A stretch of 12,525 nt of DNA from Dehalococcoidia bacterium (GCA_028278465.1 JANQEF010000286.1:1-12525); one strand, 5' to 3'. Positions 1 through 7,856 are shown, counted from the first letter of the stretch. Notes: generated from the sequence alone by a model not told the origin. Program-made: numbers and translations.

Positions 1-1280
1 CCAGCGACGGCACGCCGATCTCCAACACCGCCACCGTCACGATCGACGTAACTCCTGTGAACACCGCGCCACAGGCAGACGATGACACCTACGGCACACT
101 CGAAGACACGCCTCTGATCGTCGCGACTCCTGGCGTGCTCGACGGCGACACGGACATAGACGGCGACTCGTTGACCGCTGTCCCGGTCACCACGACGTCG
201 AACGGCACACTGACGCTCAACCCTGATGGCTCGTTCACCTACACGCCAGCCGCCAACTTCAACGGCTTCGATACATTCACTTACAGGGCGAACGATGGCA
301 TCGCCAACTCCAACATCGCCACCGTCACGATCGAGGTGACACCCGTAAACGACACACCGGTTGCCAGTGGTCAGTCGGTCTCGACCGAGATGAGTACTCC
401 GCTCGCGATAACTCTCATCGGCTCGGACGTCGAGGCCGGGCCACTGACGTACACGGTGACCGTCGATCCACAGCACGGCATATTTGTCGGCGGCGGTGCG
501 AGCCTGACCTACATACCGACCGACGGCTACACCGGCGCAGACTCCTTCCAGTTCACGGTCACCGACGCCGATCCCACCAGCCCGGAGACGAGCGCCCCCG
601 CCACTGTCGAGATTGACGTGACCGCACCTGCCGACGGCCTCTTCGGCCAGTGGACATTCGACGACGGCACCGCAATCGACGTGTCTGGCAACGGCAACGA
701 TGGGACCATCAGCGGCGCCACCCCAACGACCGGGCAGACCGGCACCGGCGCGCTAATGTTCGACGGCAACAACGACTACGTGGATCTCGGCACGTTGCCG
801 ACGCTGTTCGGAGCTCCCCTGCAGGAGCTCACGATCACGGCTTCGGTCAGGTCGGACCAGTTGACCAACTGCGGCTCGTTCGACTGCCGAATCTTCTCGA
901 AGGCGACCGGTGTCCGTGCACAGGACCACGCCATCATGCTCAGCACGATCCGCAGCGGGCCGGACATTGTGTTGAGGTTCCGTCTGCGGCTGAACGGCTT
1001 CACACACACGCTGATCGCCTCAGGCGCTCCATTGCAGGACGGCGTATGGATGGACGTCGCGGCGGTGTACGACGGTGCGCAGATGATGCTCTACTTGGAC
1101 GGACAGCTGGTGGGCAGCATGGCCCAGTCCGGCGCGGTCACGGACATCGCTGGCTCCTCGGCATGGATCGGCGGCAACCCGTCGGGCGTCTCGGACCGGC
1201 CCTGGGAAGGCCCGATCGATGAAGTGCGCATCTACGAACGCGCCCTCACACCGCAAGAGATCCAGCAGCTGGACTCCTGA
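1..1280 (+). CDS. Partial cadherin/Ig-like and LamG domain surface protein (C-terminal part)
   Basis: The reading frame is open from position 3, so the gene begins left of the window. The GTG at 57 lies inside a repeat domain and is not a start. About 425 residues are visible. Roughly residues 1-18 are the tail of one cadherin-like (VCBS/Big-type) domain. Two more domains follow (about 19-115 and 116-212), with typical features: a DDTYGTLEDTPL opening, a GVLDGDTDIDGD acidic loop, NPDGSFTYTP and DTFTYRANDG. Residues about 213-425 form a LamG/concanavalin-like domain (QWTFDDGT start, NCGSFDC, YLDGQLVG, EVRIYERALT near the end). The protein stops right after LamG, with no sorting signal or membrane anchor. 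The domains suggest an extracellular calcium-stabilised adhesin or glycan-binding protein; the exact ligand is unknown. It converges with the 1711-residue protein on the other strand, which has the same domain types and a related C-terminal LamG, so the two are probably paralogues. Domain classes are well supported; function is inferred. Confidence 0.85.
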   Translation, partial: SDGTPISNTATVTIDVTPVNTAPQADDDTYGTLEDTPLIVATPGVLDGDTDIDGDSLTAVPVTTTSNGTLTLNPDGSFTYTPAANFNGFDTFTYRANDGIANSNIATVTIEVTPVNDTPVASGQSVSTEMSTPLAITLIGSDVEAGPLTYTVTVDPQHGIFVGGGASLTYIPTDGYTGADSFQFTVTDADPTSPETSAPATVEIDVTAPADGLFGQWTFDDGTAIDVSGNGNDGTISGATPTTGQTGTGALMFDGNNDYVDLGTLPTLFGAPLQELTITASVRSDQLTNCGSFDCRIFSKATGVRAQDHAIMLSTIRSGPDIVLRFRLRLNGFTHTLIASGAPLQDGVWMDVAAVYDGAQMMLYLDGQLVGSMAQSGAVTDIAGSSAWIGGNPSGVSDRPWEGPIDEVRIYERALTPQEIQQLDS

Positions 1281-1338
1281 CGCCCGACCGGACGATGATC
1301 GTGCGGTGAGCCGAGCAGCGCTGAGGCGGCCGACTCTG

Positions 1339-4300
1339 CTACGGCGTCAGGCCTGCCAGGGTCTGAACATCCTGCAGCGTGAGCGCCCGGTCGTACAACC
1401 TGACGTCGTCGACCAGGCCGTCCCACGGTCGCACCGTCGGGCCGGGCGGGTTTCCACCGACCCAGAGCGGCAGCCCGGCGTTCACGTCTATCACCCCGTT
1501 CTTGGCGATCGACCCGACCAGCACGCCGTCCAGGTACAGCCGCATCTCGGACCCGCCATAGGTCGCCGCGATGTGATGCCACTGGCCGTTCGACACGATG
1601 CCGGAACCACCGATCAGCGTCGTCGTGGTGCCGCCTGCCTTCAACCTGAAACGTAGCTTCGTGCCGCCGCTGTTGATCGTGCTCACCATGAAGTAGTGAT
1701 CCTGCGTGCTGACGCCCGATGCCTTGGAGACGATTCGGCAGTCGAATGAGTTGCAGTTGGCGAGGTTGTCTGCGTTGAACCACGCCGCGAACGAGACGGC
1801 TGTGCCACTGAAGTCCATGTTCCCGGCGTCCACGTAGTCGTTGGCTCCATCGAACGAAAGCGCGCCCGCGCCGACCTGCCCGGGCGTGAACAGGACAGGT
1901 CCATTCACCGTGCCGTCGTTGCCGTTGGCCGTGCTGTCGGTCGCCGTGCCGTCGTCGAAGGTCCAGTGCAGGATCAGCCCGGCATCTACCGATGGCGGGC
2001 CGCCGTCAGGAGTCGGGATCAGGTCGAATGTGCCGGTGGCCGGTTCGACGTCGTTCTCACCACCGTCTTCGACAGTGAACTCGAATGAGTCGGGGTCCGA
2101 GGCGAGGCCGGCGTGCTCGTAGGTCACCAGACTGGCGTCAACGTCCGCCTGTGTGAAGGTTCCACCTAGTCCCAGCGGCGTGCCGCTCAGCGCGATGTCT
2201 CCCTGCGCCGGTGTAGTCGTCAGCGTGTATGTGAGGCCGGCCGGGCTGTCGTCGGCGTCTGTTGTCTGCAGGTCGGCGGTTTCGATAGTTGTCGAGCCGC
2301 CTTCGAGCACGAACACGCTGTGCGCTTTGAACTGCGTGTGCAGCGCCACCACGAAGGAGTCCCTCGAGGCGGAGAGCACATCCACGTCTCCGTCTCTGTC
2401 CATGTCGATCGGGAAGATGCCGTAGGCGCCGTTGGCCGACAGGTCGACGTCGTGGCGCGTGAAGTTCTCGGCGCCGTCGTTCTCGTACCAACTGACAGCG
2501 TCGCTGTTCACCGCAGCGGTCAGCGCGTCTATGTTGCCGTCGCCGTTGATGTCCGTGGCGATGACCGTCCGCGCGCCGTCGGCGCTCGAGTCCATGATGT
2601 GCTCGGTGAAGTTCTCCGAGCCGTCGTTCTCGAACCAGGAGATGGTGTCGTCCCACCGTCCTGCCGAGAAGATGTCCACGTCGCCGTCACCGTCCACGTC
2701 CGCCGGAGAGACGAAGTAGGCGCCGATGACGTTCGTACTGATCACGTGCTTGGTGAAGCTCTCGGACCCGTTGTTCTCATACCAGGTCACGGCGTTGTCA
2801 AACGTTATGGCGGCGACAACATCGATGTCCCCATCGCCATCTACGTCGATGCCTTCCGCACGCTTCGCACCGTTCGCTGCCGAGTCGATGGTGTGGAGCG
2901 TGAAGTTCTCGGCGCCGTCATTCTCGTACCAGCTGATCGAGTCGCCGTCCTGCTCCGATGTGACGACATCGATGTCTCCATCACCGTCCACGTCGATCGT
3001 CATGAGCGAGTGCGCGCCGTTCGCCGTGGTGTCGATGTTGTGCCTGGTGAAGTTGCCGAGCCCGTCGTTCTCGTACCAGGCGTGTGTATCGGCGATGTAG
3101 CCAGATGCCAGGATGTCGACATCTCCGTCTTGGTCCAGGTCGTCGGTGTGGGCCGGGTACGCGCCGTCCAGGGCCGAGTCCACCACATGGGTGATGAAGC
3201 CGCCGGTTCCGTCGTTCTCATACCAGAAGACGGTGTCGTCGACGAAGTCGGTCGCCACCAGGTCTATCTCGCCGTCGCCGTTGTAGTCGGCGGCCACGAC
3301 GAAGTGGGTCTGGTTGACATCGGATGCTATGACCTGCCTGCCGAACTCGATCTGGCCGGTCACGATGGTCGGCGCGGTGTTGGTCGAGCTGACGGTGATC
3401 GTGACGGTGGCGATGTTCGAGTCGAGAGAGCCGTCGTTGGCCTTGTACGTGAAGCTGTCGATGCCCGAGAAGCCGATGGTCGGCGTGTAGGTGAACGAAC
3501 CGTCCGAACTGAGCGCCAGTACGCCGCTTGAAACGTCCGTCACCAGGCTCGCCGTCAGCGAGTCGCCTTCCGTGTCAGTATCGTCCGCCAGTACTCCGGA
3601 CAGCGCGTCAACGATCAGCGTGGTGTCCGGAGTCATGTTGTACTGATCGTCTCCGGCCAAAGGCGGATCGTTGACCGGGTTGATGGTCAGGTTGACCGTC
3701 GCGTCCGACGACGTCTCGATGCCGTCGTTGGCGCGGTACACGAACGAGTCTGAGCCGTGGAAATCAGGGTTGGGCGTGTAGGTGAACGACCCGTCCGGGT
3801 TCAGGGTGAGGTTGCCGTTGGTCGTGGTTGTCACGAGCTCAGCGGTCATGGCAGCGGACTCAGGGTCGTTGTCGTTCGCCAGCACTCCCGGCGCGATCAC
3901 AACCAGCTGGGTGTCCTCCGGCGTGCTGTAGATGTCGTCGACCGCCGTCGGGGGCACGTTCGGAGCGATCACCGTGATGTCGACCGTCGCCGCGAGGCTC
4001 GTCACAGTGCCGTCGTTGACGGTGAAGGTGAACAGGTCCGGCCCGATATATGGCGTGTTGGACGTGTAGGTGACGTTCGGTGGAGTTCCCAGCAGACCGC
4101 CGTTTGCGGGTCCGGTGGCGATGACGAACGTCAGCGTGTCGCCGTCCACGTCGGTGCCTGTCAGCGTGATGTCGAGCGGCGTGCCCTCTTCGGCGATCAC
4201 CGCCTGCGGGTTCGCGACCGGCGGGTCGTTGATCGGGCTCACCGTGATGTTGACTGTTGCGGTGTTCGAGGTCCCGGTCGCGTCGCTGGCACGGTAGGTG

Positions 4301-6474
4301 AACGAGTCCGGTCCGTTGTAGTTGGTATCAGGCGTGTAGGTGAACGACCCGTCGCCGCTTAGCGAGACCGTGCCGTTGGACGCGTTGGATATCAGCTGGG
4401 CCGTCAGTGGATCGCCCTCGGCGTCCGTGTCGTTTGCGAGCACGCCGTCGGCCGGGACACTCAGCACGTCGTCTTCGTCGACGGTGTACAGGTCGTCGTT
4501 GGCGAATGGCGGGTTGTTGACGATGCCGGCGGCAAGCACCTGTATCTCGGAGAGGCTGAGCGTGCGCGTGTAGAGACGCACGTCGTCAATGGCGCCGTCC
4601 CACGGTCTTGCAGACGCTACTAGCGGGTTAGCCCCGACCCACAGTGGAAGGCCAGGGTTGGCGTCGATCGTCCCGGTCTTGGCTCGTGAGCCGACCTCGA
4701 CGCCGTCAAGGTAGATCCGCATGTTGACACCGTCATAGGTGGCTGCGATGTGGTGCCACTGGCCGTTGCTCAGGTTGCCGGAGCCTGCGATCAGCGTCGC
4801 GGTCGAGCCGCCTGCCTTCAACCTGAACCGCAGCTTTGGACCGCCGCTGTTGATGGTGCTGATCATGAAGTAGTGGTCCTGCGTGCTGACGCCGGACGCC
4901 TTGGAGACGATTCGGCAGTCCCAAGAACCACAGTTGGCGAGATCGGTCGGGTTGACCCACGCCGCAAACGAGGCGCTAGAGCCTGGCACATCGAGGTTTC
5001 CGGCGGAGACGTGATCGCCGGTTCCGTCGAACGTGAGCGCGCCGGGGCCGATGTGGCCCGGAGCGAGCAGCACCGCGCCGTTCACAGTCCCGTCGTTGCT
5101 GTTGCCGGAGCTATCGCTCGCGGTGCCGTCGTCGAAGGTCCAGTGGAAAAGAAGGTCGGCGCTGGGCTGCGAAACGGTTATGTCGACCGTCGCCTCAGGG
5201 CTCGGCCCGCTCCCGTCGTCGACGGTGAAGGTGAACGAGTCTGGCCCGGTGTACGGCGTGTTGGACGTATAGATAACGTTCGGCGGAGTGCCGATGAGTC
5301 CGCCGTTCGTGGGCCCCGTGCCGAGCGCGAACGTCAGGGTGTCGCCATCTACATCGGTTCCTGTCAGCGTGATGGCGAGCGGGACGCCTTCCTCTGCATT
5401 CACGGCCTGCGGATTGGCGACAGGCGGATCGTTGATCGCGTTGACGGTGATCGTCGCGGTGGCGTTGTTCGACGAGCCGGTTGCGTCAACTGCTCGGTAT
5501 ACGAAGGAGTCCGGTCCATTGAAGTTCAAGTCAGGCGTGTAATCGAAGGAGCCGTCCGGGTTGAGCGTCAGCGTGCCGTTAGGTGTCGTGGAGACGAGTT
5601 GCGCCGAGAGCGGGTCGCCTTCAGTGTCCGTGTCGTTGCCAAGCACACCCGGAGCCGCCACGCTCAGCGGGTTGTCCTCATCGACGCTGTAACCAGGGTC
5701 ATCGACCGCCACAGGCGGGTCGTTGACGACACCGGTTGCCAGCGCCTGGATCTCCGTGGGGCTCAACGTGCGGCTGTAGAGACGCACATCGTCGATATCG
5801 CCGTCCCACGGCCTTGCAGACGCCACGAGCGGGTTCGCTCCGACCCACAGCGGAAGGCCAGGGTTGGCGTCGATCGTCCCGGTCTTGGCTCGTGAGCCGA
5901 CCTCGACGCCGTCAAGGTAGATCCGCATGTTGACGCCGTCATACGTGGCGGCGACGTGGTGCCACTGACCGTTGCTGAGGTTGCCGGAACCGGCAATCAG
6001 CGTCGCTGTTGAGCCGTTCGCCTTCAGCCTGAACCGCAGCTTCGGGCCACCACTGTTGATGGTGCTGATCATGAAGTAGTGGTCCTGCGTGCTGACGCCG
6101 GACGCCTTCGAGACGATCCGGCAGTCCCACGAACCACAGTTGGCCAGGTTGGTCGGGTTGACCCAGGCGGCGAAGGAGGCGTTGCTCCCGGCCAGGTCGA
6201 GATTCCCAGCGTCTACGTAGTCGTTCGTTCCATCGAACGTGAGCGCGCCCGGACCGACATGCCCCGGTGTGAGCAGCACGGCGCCGTTGACCGTGCCGTC
6301 GTTGCTGTTGCCGGAGCTATCGGTCGCGGTGCCGTCGTCGAACGTCCAGTGGAGGATCAGAGATGGGTCGGCGGAGACGGCGTCAGGTCGCACAGACGCG
6401 ACGAAGAGCAGCGCCGCAACGCCCATCACCACCGCAGCTTTCTGCAACCTGCGTAGCAACGCTCTTCCTCGCAA
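1339..6474 (-). CDS. Giant secreted modular protein: LamG, cadherin-like, seven-fold VCBS/FG-GAP, CSPG-like, LamG
   Basis: 1711 residues. The proposed TTG start gives an Arg-rich n-region, a hydrophobic core (about 13-28) and a Sec cleavage site near AVSA/D (after residue 35). An ATG at codon 17 is possible but would remove the basic n-region, and neither start has a strong ribosome binding site. Domains in order: LamG (about 38-246); two cadherin-like domains (about 250-439); a second LamG (about 440-650); four cadherin-like domains (about 654-1031); seven VCBS/FG-GAP repeats (1044-1386) with DxDGDxD calcium-binding loops and WYENDG motifs; a CSPG/Cadherin_3-like segment (about 1389-1480, FTQADVDASLVTYEH); and a terminal LamG (about 1497-1711). 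All three LamG modules share NC-x3-DC, which may form a disulfide. No C-terminal anchor or sorting motif is seen. The acidic, repeat-rich build implies an extracellular calcium-dependent adhesion or carbohydrate-binding role. Ligand and attachment are unknown. Confidence 0.9.
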   Translation of the reverse strand: MRGRALLRRLQKAAVVMGVAALLFVASVRPDAVSADPSLILHWTFDDGTATDSSGNSNDGTVNGAVLLTPGHVGPGALTFDGTNDYVDAGNLDLAGSNASFAAWVNPTNLANCGSWDCRIVSKASGVSTQDHYFMISTINSGGPKLRFRLKANGSTATLIAGSGNLSNGQWHHVAATYDGVNMRIYLDGVEVGSRAKTGTIDANPGLPLWVGANPLVASARPWDGDIDDVRLYSRTLSPTEIQALATGVVNDPPVAVDDPGYSVDEDNPLSVAAPGVLGNDTDTEGDPLSAQLVSTTPNGTLTLNPDGSFDYTPDLNFNGPDSFVYRAVDATGSSNNATATITVNAINDPPVANPQAVNAEEGVPLAITLTGTDVDGDTLTFALGTGPTNGGLIGTPPNVIYTSNTPYTGPDSFTFTVDDGSGPSPEATVDITVSQPSADLLFHWTFDDGTASDSSGNSNDGTVNGAVLLAPGHIGPGALTFDGTGDHVSAGNLDVPGSSASFAAWVNPTDLANCGSWDCRIVSKASGVSTQDHYFMISTINSGGPKLRFRLKAGGSTATLIAGSGNLSNGQWHHIAATYDGVNMRIYLDGVEVGSRAKTGTIDANPGLPLWVGANPLVASARPWDGAIDDVRLYTRTLSLSEIQVLAAGIVNNPPFANDDLYTVDEDDVLSVPADGVLANDTDAEGDPLTAQLISNASNGTVSLSGDGSFTYTPDTNYNGPDSFTYRASDATGTSNTATVNITVSPINDPPVANPQAVIAEEGTPLDITLTGTDVDGDTLTFVIATGPANGGLLGTPPNVTYTSNTPYIGPDLFTFTVNDGTVTSLAATVDITVIAPNVPPTAVDDIYSTPEDTQLVVIAPGVLANDNDPESAAMTAELVTTTTNGNLTLNPDGSFTYTPNPDFHGSDSFVYRANDGIETSSDATVNLTINPVNDPPLAGDDQYNMTPDTTLIVDALSGVLADDTDTEGDSLTASLVTDVSSGVLALSSDGSFTYTPTIGFSGIDSFTYKANDGSLDSNIATVTITVSSTNTAPTIVTGQIEFGRQVIASDVNQTHFVVAADYNGDGEIDLVATDFVDDTVFWYENDGTGGFITHVVDSALDGAYPAHTDDLDQDGDVDILASGYIADTHAWYENDGLGNFTRHNIDTTANGAHSLMTIDVDGDGDIDVVTSEQDGDSISWYENDGAENFTLHTIDSAANGAKRAEGIDVDGDGDIDVVAAITFDNAVTWYENNGSESFTKHVISTNVIGAYFVSPADVDGDGDVDIFSAGRWDDTISWFENDGSENFTEHIMDSSADGARTVIATDINGDGNIDALTAAVNSDAVSWYENDGAENFTRHDVDLSANGAYGIFPIDMDRDGDVDVLSASRDSFVVALHTQFKAHSVFVLEGGSTTIETADLQTTDADDSPAGLTYTLTTTPAQGDIALSGTPLGLGGTFTQADVDASLVTYEHAGLASDPDSFEFTVEDGGENDVEPATGTFDLIPTPDGGPPSVDAGLILHWTFDDGTATDSTANGNDGTVNGPVLFTPGQVGAGALSFDGANDYVDAGNMDFSGTAVSFAAWFNADNLANCNSFDCRIVSKASGVSTQDHYFMVSTINSGGTKLRFRLKAGGTTTTLIGGSGIVSNGQWHHIAATYGGSEMRLYLDGVLVGSIAKNGVIDVNAGLPLWVGGNPPGPTVRPWDGLVDDVRLYDRALTLQDVQTLAGLTP
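2317..3345 (-). repeat. Seven exact-period 147-nt VCBS/FG-GAP repeats
   Basis: Residues 1044-1386 of the large protein divide into seven 49-residue repeats with no indels. The consensus is roughly F-T-x-H-x-I-D, then A-x-G-A, then D-x-D-G-D-G-D-I-D, then S-W-Y-E-N-D-G. The first repeat starts FGRQVI and the last ends without WYENDG. Each Asp-rich loop resembles the calcium-binding loop of FG-GAP repeats. Seven units is the usual blade number of integrin-alpha-like propellers, so a complete propeller domain is likely. Confidence 0.85.
3952..6363 (-). repeat. Internal tandem duplication, two 1206-nt units (LamG plus two cadherin-like domains)
   Basis: Two in-frame units of 1206 nt (402 codons) lie side by side within the large minus-strand gene: 5158-6363 and 3952-5157. 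Each encodes one LamG and two cadherin-like domains. The LamG parts are nearly identical at the DNA level. For example, 4646-4728 and 5852-5934 match over 83 consecutive bases, including third codon positions, and flanking positions differ only sporadically. The cadherin-like parts have diverged more. This indicates a recent duplication or ongoing gene conversion centred on LamG. The unit boundaries are approximate; the offset of 1206 is read from aligned bases. Confidence 0.85.
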
Positions 6475-6708
6475 TACCGACTCGATAACGAGGCGTCGAA
6501 TACTGAACGAAAAGTGAACGCGAATCTATCCAGAGGGCTCAGACTGCGTTAATAAGCGATGAATAATCGCCGGGAATTCGGCCTCTTGCCCGCGCGCCGG
6601 GCGGTGAGCCAGATGATGCCGCCGGAACTCGGAAAGGAGCGCGGAACGCCGACCGAATCAAGTTGCTGTGACTTGCAGTATCCGGCGCGATGGGCAGGTG
6701 AATGCAGA
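6475..6708 (-). other. Intergenic region upstream of the giant protein gene
   Basis: 234 bases between the TetR gene stop and the TTG start of the large minus-strand gene, both read leftwards. It must carry the promoter of the large gene unless that gene is co-transcribed with tetR. A weak sigma-70-like pair is visible on the minus strand: TTAACG (complement of 6547-6552) and TAGATT (complement of 6523-6528), 18 bases apart, each matching four of six consensus bases. A short GC hairpin (GCCCG/CGGGC, 6588-6602) has no T-run, so I do not call it a terminator. No credible gene is seen; the ORFs crossing the region lack a recognisable protein and overlap tetR. Confidence 0.35.
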
Positions 6709-7317
6709 TCAGGTTGCTGCAACTACAGGGCGATGCGCGTCCAGCACGCTCGTCGCTACGTTGCACGCAGCCTGAACCTGCTCTGGCGGCGCCTCGGCTC
6801 GGATGCAGGCCGCCACACCGATCAGCGCAGTCGTGAAGAACGCCGCCAGCTCATCAAGGTCGGCGTTCGCATCAACTTCGCCCGAACGCTGCCCGTTGGC
6901 CAGAGTCCGGCGAAATGCTCGGGTCAGCCGCTCCATGTAAGCGTTGACATAGCGTCCGGCCCCCGGGTCGAGCGCCGCTCGCTCGACTGCGGTGTTGCAC
7001 ATGAGGCAGCCGCGCCCGCGAGCCCAGCCCTCGCTGGCCGAACCGTATATGGCGAATGACTCACGGATCGCGTCGGTGGCCGCGCCCGGAGCCTCAATAG
7101 GAGACAGCACGTTCGAGAGGTGCTCCTCGCTGTATCGCTGCAGCGCCGCCTCGAAAAGACCCTGCTTCGACCCGAACTCTGCGTACATGCTCTTCCGGTT
7201 GACGCCTAGCTCAGCCACCAGCTCGGCAGTGCTCGTGCCGTTGTAGCCCTGCCGACGAAACAGCTCGATCGCGCGGTCGAGAAGCTCTATCCGGTCGTAC
7301 TGTTTTGTTCCGGTCAT
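6709..7317 (-). CDS. TetR/AcrR-family transcriptional repressor
   Basis: 202 residues, the usual TetR-family length, with an ATG start. An AAGGGAGA Shine-Dalgarno-like stretch lies about 14 bases upstream, which is long. No standard in-frame start exists further up, only an ATT. The N-terminal DNA-binding domain spans about 8-55, with the helix-turn-helix at 28-48 (TSTAELVAELGVNRKSMYAEF, typical of the family) followed by GSKQGLF. The C-terminal ligand domain has GRGCLMCNTAVE at 101-112, with Cys104 and Cys107. This resembles the RGC-L-x-N-x-A segment of NemR/YxaF-type regulators, where a nearby cysteine senses electrophiles. Two palindromes in the shared upstream region are likely its operators, so it probably represses both itself and the divergent ABM-domain gene. 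Family assignment is firm; the ligand is unknown. Confidence 0.92.
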   Translation of the reverse strand: MTGTKQYDRIELLDRAIELFRRQGYNGTSTAELVAELGVNRKSMYAEFGSKQGLFEAALQRYSEEHLSNVLSPIEAPGAATDAIRESFAIYGSASEGWARGRGCLMCNTAVERAALDPGAGRYVNAYMERLTRAFRRTLANGQRSGEVDANADLDELAAFFTTALIGVAACIRAEAPPEQVQAACNVATSVLDAHRPVVAAT

Positions 7318-7336
7318 CGGTGTTTCAATATCTCCC

Positions 7337-7365
7337 TTGACATAGGGTAATCGATCAGTTACCTT
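7337..7365 (+). promoter_or_regulatory. Promoter of the ABM-domain gene
   Basis: A perfect -35 hexamer, TTGACA (7337-7342), is followed after 17 bases by TACCTT (7360-7365), a weak -10 with three of six matches. The weak -10 leaves the exact position open. Transcription would start near 7372 and give a leader of about 65 bases. The first palindrome fills the spacer and enters the -10, as expected for TetR-type repression. Confidence 0.55.
7347..7362. promoter_or_regulatory. Putative TetR operator 1
   Basis: GTAATCGATCAGTTAC is an imperfect palindrome (GGTAA...TTACC arms when extended by one base on each side). It lies between the -35 and -10 of the ABM-gene promoter and matches the second site at 13 of 16 positions. 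Its location between divergent tetR and target gene makes TetR binding likely, but this is inference. Confidence 0.65.
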
Positions 7366-7373
7366 GTCCGCAA

Positions 7374-7389
7374 GTAACCGATTGGTTAC
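7374..7389. promoter_or_regulatory. Putative TetR operator 2
   Basis: GTAACCGATTGGTTAC has perfect 6-base arms, GTAACC and GGTTAC, around GATT. Its centre is 27 bp from that of the first site. It would sit at or just after the transcription start of the ABM gene and upstream of tetR, so it could control both directions. The shared consensus of the two sites is GTAAyCGATyrGTTAC. Confidence 0.7.
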
Positions 7390-7435
7390 CCGCGGCCAGC
7401 AAGGTCTTCAGAGCCTGCATCAGAGGAGCAATAAA

Positions 7436-7804
7436 GTGGACAGCAACCACATCACAGTCATCTACAAGTGGACAGCGCAGCCGGAGAAGCTGGATGAGCT
7501 CACTTCGATCTACTCGGACGTGACGGCGGCGATGGAGCAGAACGAGCCGGGCGCCGAGGCTGTTCACGTCTACGTCTCAGAACAGGAGAACGCCCTGTAC
7601 GTGCGAGATGAGTTCGCAGACGCCGACGCGCTCGGTTTTCACCTCAGTAGCACCGCGGCCGCTCACTTCCCGCAGCTGCTGGCCATCGCCACGCCGGGAC
7701 CGTTCTTCTTCTTTGGCGACGTGCCTGAGGAGCTGAAGCAGGCCACGGAGCAGATGCAGCTCGGAGCCGAGTTCGGCCTGCACACCGCAGGCTTCGACCG
7801 CTGA
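7436..7804 (+). CDS. Small ABM-domain protein, putative (quinol-type) monooxygenase
   Basis: 122 residues. I choose the GTG at 7436 because AGAGGAG (7422-7428) lies seven bases upstream. An earlier TTG at 7364 would place the operator inside the coding region and has no family-like sequence. The protein opens with HITVIYKW, typical of the ABM ferredoxin-like fold (antibiotic biosynthesis monooxygenase), and continues with a beta strand around ALYVRDEFAD and a helix around GFHLSSTAAAHFPQLLA. Such proteins are cofactor-free dimers; some (YgiN type) oxidise quinols, others act on polyketides or have no known substrate. A C-terminal tail of about 30 residues extends beyond the core domain. It is divergent from tetR and followed by a strong terminator, so it is a single-gene transcript, probably induced when TetR is released. 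The substrate cannot be named from sequence. Confidence 0.8.
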   Translation: MDSNHITVIYKWTAQPEKLDELTSIYSDVTAAMEQNEPGAEAVHVYVSEQENALYVRDEFADADALGFHLSSTAAAHFPQLLAIATPGPFFFFGDVPEELKQATEQMQLGAEFGLHTAGFDR

Positions 7805-7856
7805 TTCCCGCCGCTAGAGGAGATCTGTCAACGGACGCAAGAGCCGGGTGTAGTCA

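Noticed and set aside
57..1280. GTG at 57 as the start of the first plus-strand gene
   Set aside because: The frame is open back to position 3 and codes for the end of another cadherin-like domain (SDGTPISNTATVTIDVTPVN), so the gene continues left of the window.
1281..1338. Bidirectional terminator between the convergent giant-protein genes
   Set aside because: I see only very short palindromes (such as ACGATGATCGT and CAGCGCTG), and no stable stem with a T-run on either strand.
2317..3345. CRISPR-like or satellite array, because of the regular 147-nt period
   Set aside because: The periodicity is in frame, diverged at the DNA level and fully explained by protein repeats of the FG-GAP/VCBS type.
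2320..3531. 403-codon plus-strand open frame
   Set aside because: It is antisense to the VCBS repeats of the large minus-strand gene. Its Val/Arg/Asp-rich repeats mirror that gene's periodicity, and it has no start context or family features.
4750..5895. 381-codon plus-strand open frame
   Set aside because: Antisense shadow of the duplicated LamG/cadherin units, arising from GC-rich codon bias.
6588..6602. GC hairpin after tetR as a terminator
   Set aside because: Only a 5-bp stem and no T-run on the minus strand.
7364..7435. TTG at 7364 as the start of the ABM-domain gene
   Set aside because: It lies within the promoter/operator region and has no ribosome binding site. The GTG at 7436 has AGAGGAG seven bases upstream, and family similarity begins there.
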